Shown here one piece after another: positions 26,025 to 34,485 of a stretch of 64,000 nt of DNA. Position 1 is the stretch's first letter. The number at the start of each line of letters is the position of its first letter. The stretch is from NCBI GenBank assembly GCA_947564265.1, contig CANOBK010000003.1:88331-152330 (forward strand), in the 5' to 3' direction. Both the position numbers and the translations under genes were made by a program. The DNA is from an uncultured Caryophanales bacterium. Lineage in GTDB: Bacteria; Bacillota_I; Bacilli_A; RF39; UBA660. The notes beneath the pieces were generated by a model. It ran no database searches. It saw only the letters and a program-made list of their open reading frames with translations, and was not told the DNA's origin.

Positions 26025-27419
26025 ATGAAAATATATAATACCTTAAATCGACAATTAGAAGAATTTATTCCAAGAGAAGAAGGAGTTGTACGACTTTATA
26101 CTTGTGGTCCTACTGTATATCACTATGCGCATATTGGAAATTTACGTACCTATATTTTTGAAGATATCCTAGAAAAGGGACTTCGTTATTTAGGATATGA
26201 TGTTCGTAGAGTAATGAATATTACGGATGTTGGTCACTTGACGAGTGATGCTGACGAAGGCGAAGACAAGATGGAAAAGGGAGCCCGTCGTGAGGGGAAA
26301 ACAGTAGCAGAAATTGCAAAGTTTTATACGGACGCGTTCTTTTCTGATTGTGACAAATTAAATATTCGAAAACCAGATATTGTAGAACCTGCGAGCAATC
26401 ATATTTCGACGTACATTGAAATGATTTCTAAAATGTTGGAAGATGGCTATGCCTATCTTTCTTCTGGCAATGTTTATTTCGATATCAGTAAAGCAAAAGA
26501 CTACTATCAATTATCTGGAAAAAATCCAGAAGACTTATTAGTTGGTGTCAGAGAGACGGTAGAAGAAGATACGGCTAAGAGAAATCCAGGAGATTTTGGA
26601 CTATGGTTTACGGTTAGTAAATTTTCTAATCAAGAGATGAAGTGGGATTCTCCTTGGGGAGTAGGATACCCTGGATGGCACATTGAATGTAGTGGGATTA
26701 GTGGAAAATATTTGGGAGAATACTTGGATATACACTGTGGTGGTGTTGATAATATTTTCCCGCATCATACGAATGAAATTGCCCAAAGTGAAGCATACTT
26801 TGGACATAAATGGTGTAACTACTGGGTTCATGGAGAACATCTAAATGATCAATCTGGAAAAATGAGTAAATCAAATGGAGAGTTCTTAACTGTTTCCTTA
26901 TTAGAAGAAAAGGGTTATGATCCACTTGCGTATCGCTACTTTTGTTTAGGAAGTCATTACCGAAAAGTATTAACATTTACGTATGATGCATTAGATCAGG
27001 CAAGTCAAGCGTATCAAAAATTAAAAAGTCGTATTGAGAAATTATCTCGTACTCCAGATTTAAAAGAAGGAAAAATTGATTTTTATCAGAATGCTTTTAA
27101 AGAAGCAATTGCTAATGATTTAAATACTTCTAGTATGTTAACTCTTGTTTATGATGTATTAAAGGATGAGGAACTCACTGATTTTACAAAGCTTTATTTA
27201 ATTGAAGATTTTGATAAAGTATTGTCCTTAGATTTAACTTCTGAAAAAGAAGAATTGGATTCTGATTTAGAAAGTTATATTTTAAAACGAATTGAAGATC
27301 GTGCGATTGCAAAACAAAATAAAAATTTTGAAGAGGCAGATCAAATTCGAGAAGAGTTATTAGAAAAAGGAATTCGTTTAATCGATGGTCGAGAAGGAAC
27401 GACCTATGAACGTTTATAG
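26025..27419 (+). CDS. cysS: Cysteinyl-tRNA synthetase
   Basis: A 464-residue class I synthetase. TCGPT supplies the zinc ligand Cys27, HIGN (36-39) is the nucleotide-binding signature in the form usual for CysRS, the GGGVDNIFPHH-like segment carries further zinc ligands, and GKMSKS is the second signature. AGGGGAGG precedes ATG 26025; a longer TTG-initiated reading is rejected. As in Bacillus it lies upstream of mrnC and rlmB, though here with a 4.6-kb accessory patch in between. Confidence 0.97.
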   Translation: MKIYNTLNRQLEEFIPREEGVVRLYTCGPTVYHYAHIGNLRTYIFEDILEKGLRYLGYDVRRVMNITDVGHLTSDADEGEDKMEKGARREGKTVAEIAKFYTDAFFSDCDKLNIRKPDIVEPASNHISTYIEMISKMLEDGYAYLSSGNVYFDISKAKDYYQLSGKNPEDLLVGVRETVEEDTAKRNPGDFGLWFTVSKFSNQEMKWDSPWGVGYPGWHIECSGISGKYLGEYLDIHCGGVDNIFPHHTNEIAQSEAYFGHKWCNYWVHGEHLNDQSGKMSKSNGEFLTVSLLEEKGYDPLAYRYFCLGSHYRKVLTFTYDALDQASQAYQKLKSRIEKLSRTPDLKEGKIDFYQNAFKEAIANDLNTSSMLTLVYDVLKDEELTDFTKLYLIEDFDKVLSLDLTSEKEELDSDLESYILKRIEDRAIAKQNKNFEEADQIREELLEKGIRLIDGREGTTYERL

Positions 27420-27437
27420 GAAAAAAGGAGGGGTCTC

Positions 27438-28136
27438 ATGCCATATTATAGTTATGATCTAATTGGATACGGACTAGTTGCGATTGGAGCGATTATCACT
27501 TTAATTGCTCAGTACTTTGTAAATAGTAAATATAAAAAATATCAAAAAATAAATAACAAAAAAGGGCTTTCGGGACAGGAAGTCGCTCGTATGATTTTGG
27601 ATGAAAATGGACTTTCGGATGTTTATGTTACAGAAGTAAAGGGAGTTCTTACGGATCATTATGATCCCAATCGAAAAGTCGTTCGTCTTTCTACTGATAT
27701 TTATCATGGAGAAAGTATTGCCTCTTGTAGTGTTGCTGCTCATGAGGTAGGTCATGCGATTCAAGATAAGGAAGGTTATTTCTTTATTCGACTTCGAGGA
27801 TTTATTTTTCCACTTGTTAGCTTTGCTTCTAAGTTTGGATACTTGGCAATTCTAATTGGTTTTTTCTTTAATATGTTAGATCTTGCATGGGGAGGAATTG
27901 GACTTTTATTAGTAATTTTATTCTTTCAATTAATTACGTTGCCAGTCGAATTCGATGCTTCTAGAAGAGCTCTTGTTTATTTAGAAAAAATGAAAATTCT
28001 AGAAAAAAAGGAACATGATGGAAGCGAAGAAATGTTAAAAGCAGCCGCCATGACTTATGTAGCTGGTCTCGCGACTACTTTATTAGAAATCTTAAGATAT
28101 GTTTTAATTTTAGTAGGAAGAAATCGGGATGATTAA
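27438..28136 (+). CDS. Membrane zinc metallopeptidase, YugP family
   Basis: A 232-residue protein of the putative neutral zinc metallopeptidase family (B. subtilis YugP type). The N-terminal helix (about 7-28) is followed by the cytoplasmic zinc site HEVGHAIQ (about 102-109), then two more hydrophobic segments and an end helix. The downstream LPVEFDASRRAL segment is also family-typical. Substrates are unknown; related membrane proteases act in quality control. It starts 18 bases after cysS behind AAGGAGGGG and is probably co-transcribed. Confidence 0.85.
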   Translation: MPYYSYDLIGYGLVAIGAIITLIAQYFVNSKYKKYQKINNKKGLSGQEVARMILDENGLSDVYVTEVKGVLTDHYDPNRKVVRLSTDIYHGESIASCSVAAHEVGHAIQDKEGYFFIRLRGFIFPLVSFASKFGYLAILIGFFFNMLDLAWGGIGLLLVILFFQLITLPVEFDASRRALVYLEKMKILEKKEHDGSEEMLKAAAMTYVAGLATTLLEILRYVLILVGRNRDD

Positions 28137-28207
28137 TCTTCCTTTTTTATTGGTTGAAATATCTTTGTTTAAAGAGGCATTTTACCGAATTTCACCGAAA
28201 ACTTACC

Positions 28208-28229
28208 AAATCTCACCATTTTGAGATTT
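28208..28229 (+). terminator. Possible terminator in the cysS/yugP downstream region
   Basis: AAATCTCA pairs with TGAGATTT across six bases; only a short T run follows. The 261-base gap 28137-28397 otherwise contains three nearby CACC-centred phrases (28192-28217) and no clear promoter. Confidence 0.35.
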
Positions 28230-28397
28230 TGAATAAAAAATGTGTTACTATGATAATATCAAATATGAAGATTTTGTCGTTTTTTGATAACAACATTTTT
28301 ACAAAAACCAACTATTTAGATTATAGGTAAAGTCTGCGTTTATAGTGCACTGTATAAGAAAATGATAAGGTAATTCATTGGAATGTAGGAGGATAAA

Positions 28398-28847
28398 ATG
28401 AAAAAAAAGATACCAATTATTTTACTTTGTGTAGTTCTGGTTTTAGGAATATACTGGTGTACTAACAATAGGATAGGAGAGAAATCAGATATGCAAATAT
28501 CAGAAAGTGATGTTTCCTTAACTATTAAAGAAGGGACATTAACTAATAAAAATGCCACCTTAATCTTAAGGAATGGTAGTGATAAAACAGTTACATATGG
28601 AGAAGGTTATATAATTGAGATTAAAAAACATGGGGAATGGTACAAGCTGAAGAGTGGTGATCGATGGTTTACTCTATCTTCTTCTTTCCTTCATGTTGGC
28701 GAATCAAAAGAAATGGAGGTTAATTTAGAATATGGATATGGCAAACTAAAAAAGGGAACTTATAGGATTATAAAAGATATGGTATACCTTTACGAAAGTG
28801 GAAAGGAAGAAAAATTTAATATAGCTGGTGAGTTTACTATTAAATAG
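28398..28847 (+). CDS. Membrane-anchored Ig-like domain protein, copy 1
   Basis: A 149-residue protein with a basic start and one hydrophobic helix (about 5-20) that ends in IYWC. This is not a valid lipobox, so it is probably an uncleaved anchor. The extracellular part is one beta-sandwich-like domain: SLTIKEGTLTNKNATLILRN, a KKHGEWYKL turn, a VGES turn and KKGTYRIIKDM, resembling bacterial Ig-like domains (Big_14 type) in which a long edge strand ends in KGTYRI. Its first 35 residues are nearly identical to copy 2 (28928), while the domain has diverged. Surface binding or inhibition is possible; function unknown. Confidence 0.75.
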   Translation: MKKKIPIILLCVVLVLGIYWCTNNRIGEKSDMQISESDVSLTIKEGTLTNKNATLILRNGSDKTVTYGEGYIIEIKKHGEWYKLKSGDRWFTLSSSFLHVGESKEMEVNLEYGYGKLKKGTYRIIKDMVYLYESGKEEKFNIAGEFTIK

Positions 28848-28927
28848 GCTTTTGTTTATTAAATAAAAATTTAACTTTATCAATAAAAGAATGATAAAGT
28901 AATTCATTGGAATGGAGAAGTAAGAAA

Positions 28928-29374
28928 ATGAAAAAAAAGACACCAATTATTTTACTTTGTGTAGTTCTGGTTTTAGGAATATACTGGTGTACTAACAATA
29001 GAATAGGAAAGAAATCAGACATTCAAATATCAGATAGTGATGTTTCATTAATAATTAAAGAGGGGACATTAACCAATACAGGTGTCACCTTAATCGTAAA
29101 AAATAATAGTGATCAAAAGATTAGATATGGGGCTTCTTTTGAAGTCGAAATAAAAAAATATGGGGCATGGCATAAGCTAAAAACTGGTGATCAATGGTTT
29201 CTATTATATGCTATTGAACTTGATGCCGGAGAATCAAGAGAAATTGAACATGGATTCGGAGATTATGGAAAACTAAAAAAAGGAACTTATAGAATTATAA
29301 AAGATATGACATACCTTTACGAAAACGGAAAAGAAAGAGGATTTAATGTAGCTGCTGAATTCACTATTAAGTAG
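28928..29374 (+). CDS. Membrane-anchored Ig-like domain protein, copy 2
   Basis: A 148-residue tandem paralogue of the preceding gene, with the same anchor helix and Ig-like domain layout (SLIIKEGTLTNTGVTLIVKN, KKYGAWHKLK, AGES, KKGTYRIIKDM). The upstream 25 bases and first 35 codons almost match copy 1, whereas the middle differs. The start at 28928 aligns with copy 1; an ATG at 28907 is rejected. GGAGAAG precedes it. The pair sits directly upstream of a secreted protease, which may be coincidence or a surface system. Confidence 0.75.
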   Translation: MKKKTPIILLCVVLVLGIYWCTNNRIGKKSDIQISDSDVSLIIKEGTLTNTGVTLIVKNNSDQKIRYGASFEVEIKKYGAWHKLKTGDQWFLLYAIELDAGESREIEHGFGDYGKLKKGTYRIIKDMTYLYENGKERGFNVAAEFTIK

Positions 29375-29561
29375 ACTTTTCTTTATTAAATAAAATCATA
29401 TTTTACAAGTGAAAGAGGTGATTTGAATGTAATTTCTGAGCGTTATTAGACAGATTTAATGTTACTTTTAATGATTTGATTTAATTGGTAACAACATATT
29501 AATTACACAATACTTACGAGTTACAAGAAATATGTTTGTTATAAATGATATTGGAGGAAAA

Positions 29562-30740
29562 ATGAAAAAGAAAATTGGTTTAATACTATGTTCAGCAATG
29601 ATTTTAACTACATTAGTAATACCTGTAAATGCACAAGAATATGAAAACTTAACACAAAATGATTCAAATAAAATGCAATATAGCGAAGATTATCTAGTTA
29701 AACTCGAGCGCAATGAATTGGCAGCAAAAAAAGCTAATATGATAGAATCAAAATTTATTAAAAATAAATTAGGGGAAGTTATTTATCCTGATTATATTGG
29801 TGGATTGTATATTGATAGTAATGATAATTTGACTATTCAAGTTGTAGAACAAAATATTCCAAATAGTCAAAATGAAACATATGAATCAATCATCAATATT
29901 GATGAAAACTCAAAGATAGAATATGTTGATTATTCTTATGAAGAATTAAATGAATTAAATGATACTATTTTAAATAATTTTTTAGGAAAAATTGATAATT
30001 TAACTGGTTTATATGTTGATGTTGTTTCCAATCGTGTAGTAGTTGAATTAGAGGATCTGACAGATGAAAAAATAGAAGAATTTAAGAAAAATGTGATAGA
30101 TTCTCCAATGATTTCTTTTAATAAAACGACAATTTTTGAGCTAATATCAACTGCAAGCCCAGGTGGATCATTTATATCAACAAAGGGCCAACAACAATGC
30201 TCTTATGGCTATAGAGCAAAATTGTCAACAGGACAGACGGGTATTGTAACTGCTGCCCATTGTCTTAAGAGTAGTGGGGACTCTATTCCAGGAATTGGTA
30301 CATTAAGAAGTTACCAAAATATAGGCGAATTAGACGCTGCCTTTGTGACAAATAATTCTGGTGCCACTCTTTCTAATATAATAATTGTTCCTTCTCTTGG
30401 AATCACTATTACCTTAAGTGCAAACGTTAATTCATCACCAGTAGCTGGACAATCTATATCTAAATATGGTAGATCAACCGGTTTAACATCAGGGACTATT
30501 ACAACCACTAATTACTCATATACTGATTCTGAAACTAATATTTCATATACTAAACAAATAAGAGCTGCAATGGTCTCTACGAATGGAGATAGTGGAGGAC
30601 CCGCTTTTCAACAATCTGGCTCAAATAGTTCTAATGCTACAATAGTCGGTATTATGCATGCGTCTGGTAAGTATACATCTGAATCATTAATCACTCAGGC
30701 TTCTTTAATCAATCAACACTTTGCATTATCTACATACTAG
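29562..30740 (+). CDS. Secreted trypsin-fold (S1) serine protease with propeptide, streptogrisin-like
   Basis: A 392-residue preproprotein. The signal peptide (1-24) ends in VNA. A 175-residue propeptide follows, including a likely alpha-lytic-type pro-domain (about 130-185). The mature protease starts near 200. The triad is His233 (TAAHC), Asp258 (ELDAAFV) and Ser344 (GDSGGP), and Cys213 and Cys234 can form the disulfide typical of streptogrisins. The family is common in actinobacteria but less so in Bacilli. GGAGG precedes ATG 29562; an ATG 30 bases upstream lacks a site. It ends at a strong terminator. Confidence 0.88.
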   Translation: MKKKIGLILCSAMILTTLVIPVNAQEYENLTQNDSNKMQYSEDYLVKLERNELAAKKANMIESKFIKNKLGEVIYPDYIGGLYIDSNDNLTIQVVEQNIPNSQNETYESIINIDENSKIEYVDYSYEELNELNDTILNNFLGKIDNLTGLYVDVVSNRVVVELEDLTDEKIEEFKKNVIDSPMISFNKTTIFELISTASPGGSFISTKGQQQCSYGYRAKLSTGQTGIVTAAHCLKSSGDSIPGIGTLRSYQNIGELDAAFVTNNSGATLSNIIIVPSLGITITLSANVNSSPVAGQSISKYGRSTGLTSGTITTTNYSYTDSETNISYTKQIRAAMVSTNGDSGGPAFQQSGSNSSNATIVGIMHASGKYTSESLITQASLINQHFALSTY

Positions 30741-30748
30741 AATGGATA

Positions 30749-30771
30749 AACTTCGTAATCGAAGTTTTTTC
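30749..30771 (+). terminator. Protease gene terminator
   Basis: AACTTCG (30749-30755) pairs with CGAAGTT (30760-30766), followed by T residues. Confidence 0.85.
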
Positions 30772-30856
30772 TTTTGGTTTGAAAATCCTGCAAATTTAAA
30801 GTATAAGTATGTTCAAAGGATATGGTCTCTTTTAAGAGTTACTATTGGTAAATTCA

Positions 30857-30878
30857 AAAGCTACCATTTGGTAGCTTT
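30857..30878 (-). terminator. Hairpin serving the opposing carboxypeptidase gene
   Basis: AAAGCTACC and GGTAGCTTT form a perfect nine-pair stem over ATTT. Read on the - strand it is followed by TTTTGAATTT, so it suits the end of the gene at 30938. The gap 30741-30937 between convergent genes holds these two hairpins and nothing else. Confidence 0.65.
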
Positions 30879-30937
30879 CAGTAATAGGTCTTATAGAACT
30901 GGTTAAAATCATTCGTTTAACTAGTGAATTATGATTC

Positions 30938-31918
30938 CTATTTTTTTTCAAAACTTGAATGATAACTTAGTTCTTTTAATTGCCAATATTCATCTAATGT
31001 AACATTCATTTCAGTAATTTCTTTGGCCGCTTCTAACCCTACATAGCGAAGTTGCCATGGTTCTTCTTGATATCCTGTAATATCTGTTTTTCCTTCTGGG
31101 TATCGAATAATAAAACCATATTTATAAGAGTTTTCTTTCATCCACTCATAATCACTTTCAGAAATCTCATATTGATTAACGGTTCGAATATCAACGGCTA
31201 GACCTGTTTGATGTTCTGAATGTCCAGGACGAGCTGAAAAGGTATCCGCTATTTTTACTTCATTATTTGAGTTTTCTAAATGTCTATTATAAACTACTAC
31301 TTGTGTATTATACGAGCGATATGCACTATAGGGTTCTACTTTTATGCCATCTTCTTTGGCTGCTTCAATTAATAAATCAAATGCTTCTGCTGCCTCTTGT
31401 CTTAACTTAAATTTTGGATTGCATTTTAAAGCTGTTAAATCTTCTGGAATATAATCACTTGGTAATTGATTGTATTTATTAACTAATGCTAGTAGATTAT
31501 CTGGTTCTTCAATAATTGTTACGTCCTCATAAAATTCTTTATTTAAACCAATATTTACCTGAATCACGCTATCTTCAATAGAAGTATGATACTGTTCTTG
31601 ATAGGCAAGATAATCACTCATTTTTGTTTCGTCAAATGATGGAGTGTTTTGATATTGTTCCAATTGCTGTTCTTTCATTGCTTCAATGAGAATCTGTTCA
31701 TTACTATTTCCTATCATCATGATAGTAGATTCTGTAAGTATTGTATGATTTCCTTCTTCTGTTATATTTAGACTTTCTGCTTCTTGTGAACTTTCTTCAT
31801 AGTTTTGTAATTCTGTAATTCTTGTAAGCAAAGGGATACTTAACAAGGTAATTACCCCAATTCCTGCTTTTATTATTTTTATTCTTTTTGTTTCTAATTC
31901 TGTAAATAATCGATTCAT
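30938..31918 (-). CDS. D-alanyl-D-alanine carboxypeptidase, VanY/LAS family
   Basis: A 326-residue membrane-anchored enzyme of family M15B. One N-terminal helix (about 18-34) is followed by a 140-residue stalk and a LAS peptidase domain: SAYRSYNTQ, the zinc motif PGHSEHQTGLAVDI (His and Asp ligands), then EEPWQLRYVG with the third ligand region. Written in the usual form, the final motif E-P-W-H-x-R-Y has its His replaced by Gln here (PWQLRYV), which deserves checking because that His is normally a zinc ligand. The enzyme removes the terminal D-Ala from peptidoglycan peptides. GGGAGG precedes ATG 31918; it diverges from mrnC. Confidence 0.82.
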   Translation of the reverse strand: MNRLFTELETKRIKIIKAGIGVITLLSIPLLTRITELQNYEESSQEAESLNITEEGNHTILTESTIMMIGNSNEQILIEAMKEQQLEQYQNTPSFDETKMSDYLAYQEQYHTSIEDSVIQVNIGLNKEFYEDVTIIEEPDNLLALVNKYNQLPSDYIPEDLTALKCNPKFKLRQEAAEAFDLLIEAAKEDGIKVEPYSAYRSYNTQVVVYNRHLENSNNEVKIADTFSARPGHSEHQTGLAVDIRTVNQYEISESDYEWMKENSYKYGFIIRYPEGKTDITGYQEEPWQLRYVGLEAAKEITEMNVTLDEYWQLKELSYHSSFEKK

Positions 31919-32044
31919 AGCCAACCTCCCTTTTTGCGCCTGTATTATACTACTTTTTTAAGATTTCGTCAAATTCCGTTTTCTAATTTTTTCTTTCTTA
32001 TTACTCTTCTTTTGTATTATGTTATACTACTAGTAGGTGATTTT

Positions 32045-32428
32045 ATGAATTTATTAGAAATAAATGTACTAGTTCTTGCCTATCTTGGAGATACCATTTA
32101 CGAAAATTATATCCGTCATCATTTAATCTCTTTAGGAATGAATCATGTGAATGAATTACAAACGAGATCCATCGAATATGTCAGTGCGAAAAGGCAAGCC
32201 TTCTTCTTACAAAAACTAATGGAACAAGACTTTTTTACAGAAGACGAGCTCTCTATCATAAAACGAGCGAGAAATTATAAGAGTAATTCTCATCCTAAGA
32301 ATTGTGATATCGTTACTTATAAACATGCGACTGCTTTAGAAGCTTTGATTGGATATTTAGATTTATCACAAAACAAGGAGCGAATTAATGAGATAATGGC
32401 ACAAATATTGGAGGGAAAACTATGTTAG
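32045..32428 (+). CDS. mrnC: Mini-ribonuclease III MrnC
   Basis: A 127-residue RNase III catalytic domain without a dsRNA-binding domain. LAYLGDTIYENYIRHHL contains the acidic catalytic signature and HATALEALIGYL the second acidic cluster. MrnC matures 23S rRNA ends in Firmicutes. The start at 32045 follows TAGGTGATTTT; the long upstream open frame is rejected. Its stop overlaps the start of rlmB, as in Bacillus. Confidence 0.94.
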   Translation: MNLLEINVLVLAYLGDTIYENYIRHHLISLGMNHVNELQTRSIEYVSAKRQAFFLQKLMEQDFFTEDELSIIKRARNYKSNSHPKNCDIVTYKHATALEALIGYLDLSQNKERINEIMAQILEGKLC

Positions 32429-33120
32429 TATATGGAAAAAATGTCGCAGAAGAATTTTTGAAAAAAAGTGAAAAAATACGAAAAATCTACTTACAAGAGA
32501 ATTTCCGTGATAAAAATTTAATTTTCGCTATAGAAAAATCGAAAATTCCGGTAAAAATCATGACCAAAATGGAATTAGAGCAACTTGCAAATGGAAATCA
32601 TCAGGGTATAATTCTGGATGTAGAGGATTTTAGCTACACCGACTATGAAGATTTTTTGGATGTAGAAGATGCAGTTGTTGTAATTTTGGATCATTTGGAG
32701 GACCCTCATAATTTAGGTGCCATTATCCGTACTTGTGAAGCGGCTGGAGTTACGGGAATTATTTTACCTAAGAATCGAGGAGCTCAGGTCAATGCCACAG
32801 TGATCAAAACAAGTGCTGGTGCGATTACGAATGTTCCAATTAGTATGGTTGTAAATTTACCAACTACGATTCAAAAACTAAAAGACCATGGTTTTTGGAT
32901 TGTTGGTACTGATATGGTGAATAGTCAAGATTATCGTGAAATCTCTTATTCTGGGAAAATTGCTTTAGTAATTGGAAATGAAGGAGAGGGAATGAGTAGG
33001 TTAGTAAAAGAATCTTGTGACTTCATCGCTAGAATCCCTATGCGTGGCAAAATAAATAGTTTGAATGCCAGTGTGGCAGCCGGGATTCTAATTTATGAAA
33101 TCTTTCGGCAGAAAGGATAG
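32422..33120 (+). CDS. rlmB: 23S rRNA (Gm2251) 2'-O-methyltransferase RlmB
   Basis: A 232-residue SpoU-type enzyme with the trefoil-knot SAM site: LEDPHNLGAIIRTCEAAG (motif 1), IGNEGEGMS (motif 2) and IPMRGKINSLNASVAAGI (motif 3). The N-terminal L30e-like substrate-binding domain spans about residues 1-72. It methylates a ribose in the peptidyl transferase region. It overlaps mrnC by seven bases, and sigH starts two bases after its stop. Confidence 0.95.
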   Translation: MLVYGKNVAEEFLKKSEKIRKIYLQENFRDKNLIFAIEKSKIPVKIMTKMELEQLANGNHQGIILDVEDFSYTDYEDFLDVEDAVVVILDHLEDPHNLGAIIRTCEAAGVTGIILPKNRGAQVNATVIKTSAGAITNVPISMVVNLPTTIQKLKDHGFWIVGTDMVNSQDYREISYSGKIALVIGNEGEGMSRLVKESCDFIARIPMRGKINSLNASVAAGILIYEIFRQKG

Positions 33121-33121
33121 G

Positions 33122-33733
33122 ATGAGAGATTATAGGCAGTACAACGATTATGAACTAATTTATATGGTGGGAGAGAACAATGAAGATGCTTTTTCGGTTC
33201 TTTATGATAAATATCAACCACTTTTAAAAAAGTATGCAGGACAGTATTATCAATTTTATAAACATTATGGAATCGAGTATGAAGATCTATGTCAAGAAGC
33301 GTATTTAGCATTTGATCGAGCGATTCGATATTACCGAGAAGATGGTGAGACTTTATTTTATACTTTTTTATGTATCACAGTAAGAAGTAGAATTCTAAAC
33401 TATATCAAAGGATTTCAAGCAAAAAAGAATTCCATCTATTTGGATGCCTATTCCTTAGATCAAGTTTCTTCAGGAAGTGATCAGTGTTTGGGTGAATACT
33501 TAGAAGATCCCTCTGCTTTAGATCCAGAAAGAGAATATTCAAGAGGGCAAGTATCCATGCAAGTTCATCAATTTTGTTTAGATTTAGATGATCGTACAGG
33601 ACGAATCTTTGAACTTTATTGGAATGGATTTTCAAATTCTGAAATATCTGATTTATTGGAAATTGATTTAACGAAAGTGCTTTTAGATTTACGGAAAGCT
33701 AGAAGACTATTACGAGAATATTTAAGGAATTGA
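33122..33733 (+). CDS. sigH: RNA polymerase sigma factor SigH-like
   Basis: A 203-residue sigma-70-family factor with region 2 (EYEDLCQEAYLAFDRAIRYY, then TLFYTFLCITVRSRILNYI) and region 4 (FELYWNGFSNSEISDLLEID, with a helix-turn-helix). It occupies the conserved sigH slot between rlmB and secE; in Bacillus sigma-H starts sporulation and competence transcription, in keeping with the spore genes here. Start 33122 has GAAAGGA before it and lies just after the rlmB stop; an in-frame ATG at 33095 is within rlmB. The yacP gene normally between them is missing. Confidence 0.88.
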   Translation: MRDYRQYNDYELIYMVGENNEDAFSVLYDKYQPLLKKYAGQYYQFYKHYGIEYEDLCQEAYLAFDRAIRYYREDGETLFYTFLCITVRSRILNYIKGFQAKKNSIYLDAYSLDQVSSGSDQCLGEYLEDPSALDPEREYSRGQVSMQVHQFCLDLDDRTGRIFELYWNGFSNSEISDLLEIDLTKVLLDLRKARRLLREYLRN

Positions 33734-33773
33734 AAAAATTTTTAAGTAGTGTATAATGATAATAGGTGATACT

Positions 33774-34409
33774 ATGGGACGACTCAATATCATAGACTTT
33801 GGTCTTTCAGAACGGACAAATGATTATAAACGTAATTTCTTTTATCAATTAGATGCACAATTAAAAAGAATTCATCAAAGTGGGGGAATTGTGAGAAACT
33901 TTAATCCACAATCTGTCTTCGTGGAGGAAGAAACGAGAACGCCTTCGTTTCAAGCTGTGTATCCAAGTTCGAATTCTTTTTTTGATTCTGAAGATTTAAA
34001 AAGAGCGCAGATAGAGGATATAGAAATGTTGTCTTCCTTAGCTTTTTGTGTCTATTTATCCGATGGAGAATCAGGTTATAATTTAGATAATGGACTTCTT
34101 CAATTTAGTGTTTTACAAAGTAATATGGACTTTGTAAAAACATATTTTCCAGAAGAAGATATTGAATATTACAGTCAAGTTTTTGGAAATTTAGAAGAAC
34201 CAATTTATTATAGTGATTATATCGACCGAAAAATGAGTCAGTCTAGTTCTTTAGGAAATTCTCGTACCTTAACAAAAAGTACAGAAGCAGGACGTGCGAT
34301 GGCACAAAACAGTGGGGAAGCTGCTTATGTAAATTATATTTTGATGTTTACAATGGTTGCCGTTTTAACAATGCTTTCCATATTTGCCTATTTGTTTATT
34401 TTTAATTAG
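33774..34409 (+). CDS. Hypothetical tail-anchored protein with a kinase-like fragment
   Basis: A 211-residue protein of no family I can name. Residues 25-60 (LKRIHQSGGIVRNFNPQSVFV) loosely echo the catalytic loop of Ser/Thr kinases (GIVHRDLNPxNI) with the catalytic Asp lost, and a later IEDIEMLSSLAF echoes the F-helix; the N-lobe is absent. The middle is polar, and a single helix (about 188-209) anchors the C-terminus. If real, the resemblance makes it a degenerate pseudokinase. TAGGTGATACT precedes ATG 33774; a terminator follows immediately. Confidence 0.65.
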   Translation: MGRLNIIDFGLSERTNDYKRNFFYQLDAQLKRIHQSGGIVRNFNPQSVFVEEETRTPSFQAVYPSSNSFFDSEDLKRAQIEDIEMLSSLAFCVYLSDGESGYNLDNGLLQFSVLQSNMDFVKTYFPEEDIEYYSQVFGNLEEPIYYSDYIDRKMSQSSSLGNSRTLTKSTEAGRAMAQNSGEAAYVNYILMFTMVAVLTMLSIFAYLFIFN

Positions 34410-34430
34410 AGACTTTATAAGTCTTTTTTT
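34410..34430 (+). terminator. Terminator after the tail-anchored protein gene
   Basis: AGACTT (34410-34415) pairs with AAGTCT (34419-34424), followed by seven T residues. Confidence 0.75.
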
Positions 34431-34485
34431 CTTGAAAAAATTTGTATTTTGTGATAAAATAGGCAACTACAAAGGGGGAAGAGTG

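Noticed and set aside
28840..29022. Antisense frames over the tandem Ig-like genes
   Set aside because: They appear at matching places in both copies simply because the sense sequences are duplicated.
31934..32044. Hydrophobic N-terminal extension of MrnC
   Set aside because: The conserved protein starts at 32045 behind a good ribosome binding site; the extension covers the intergenic promoter region.
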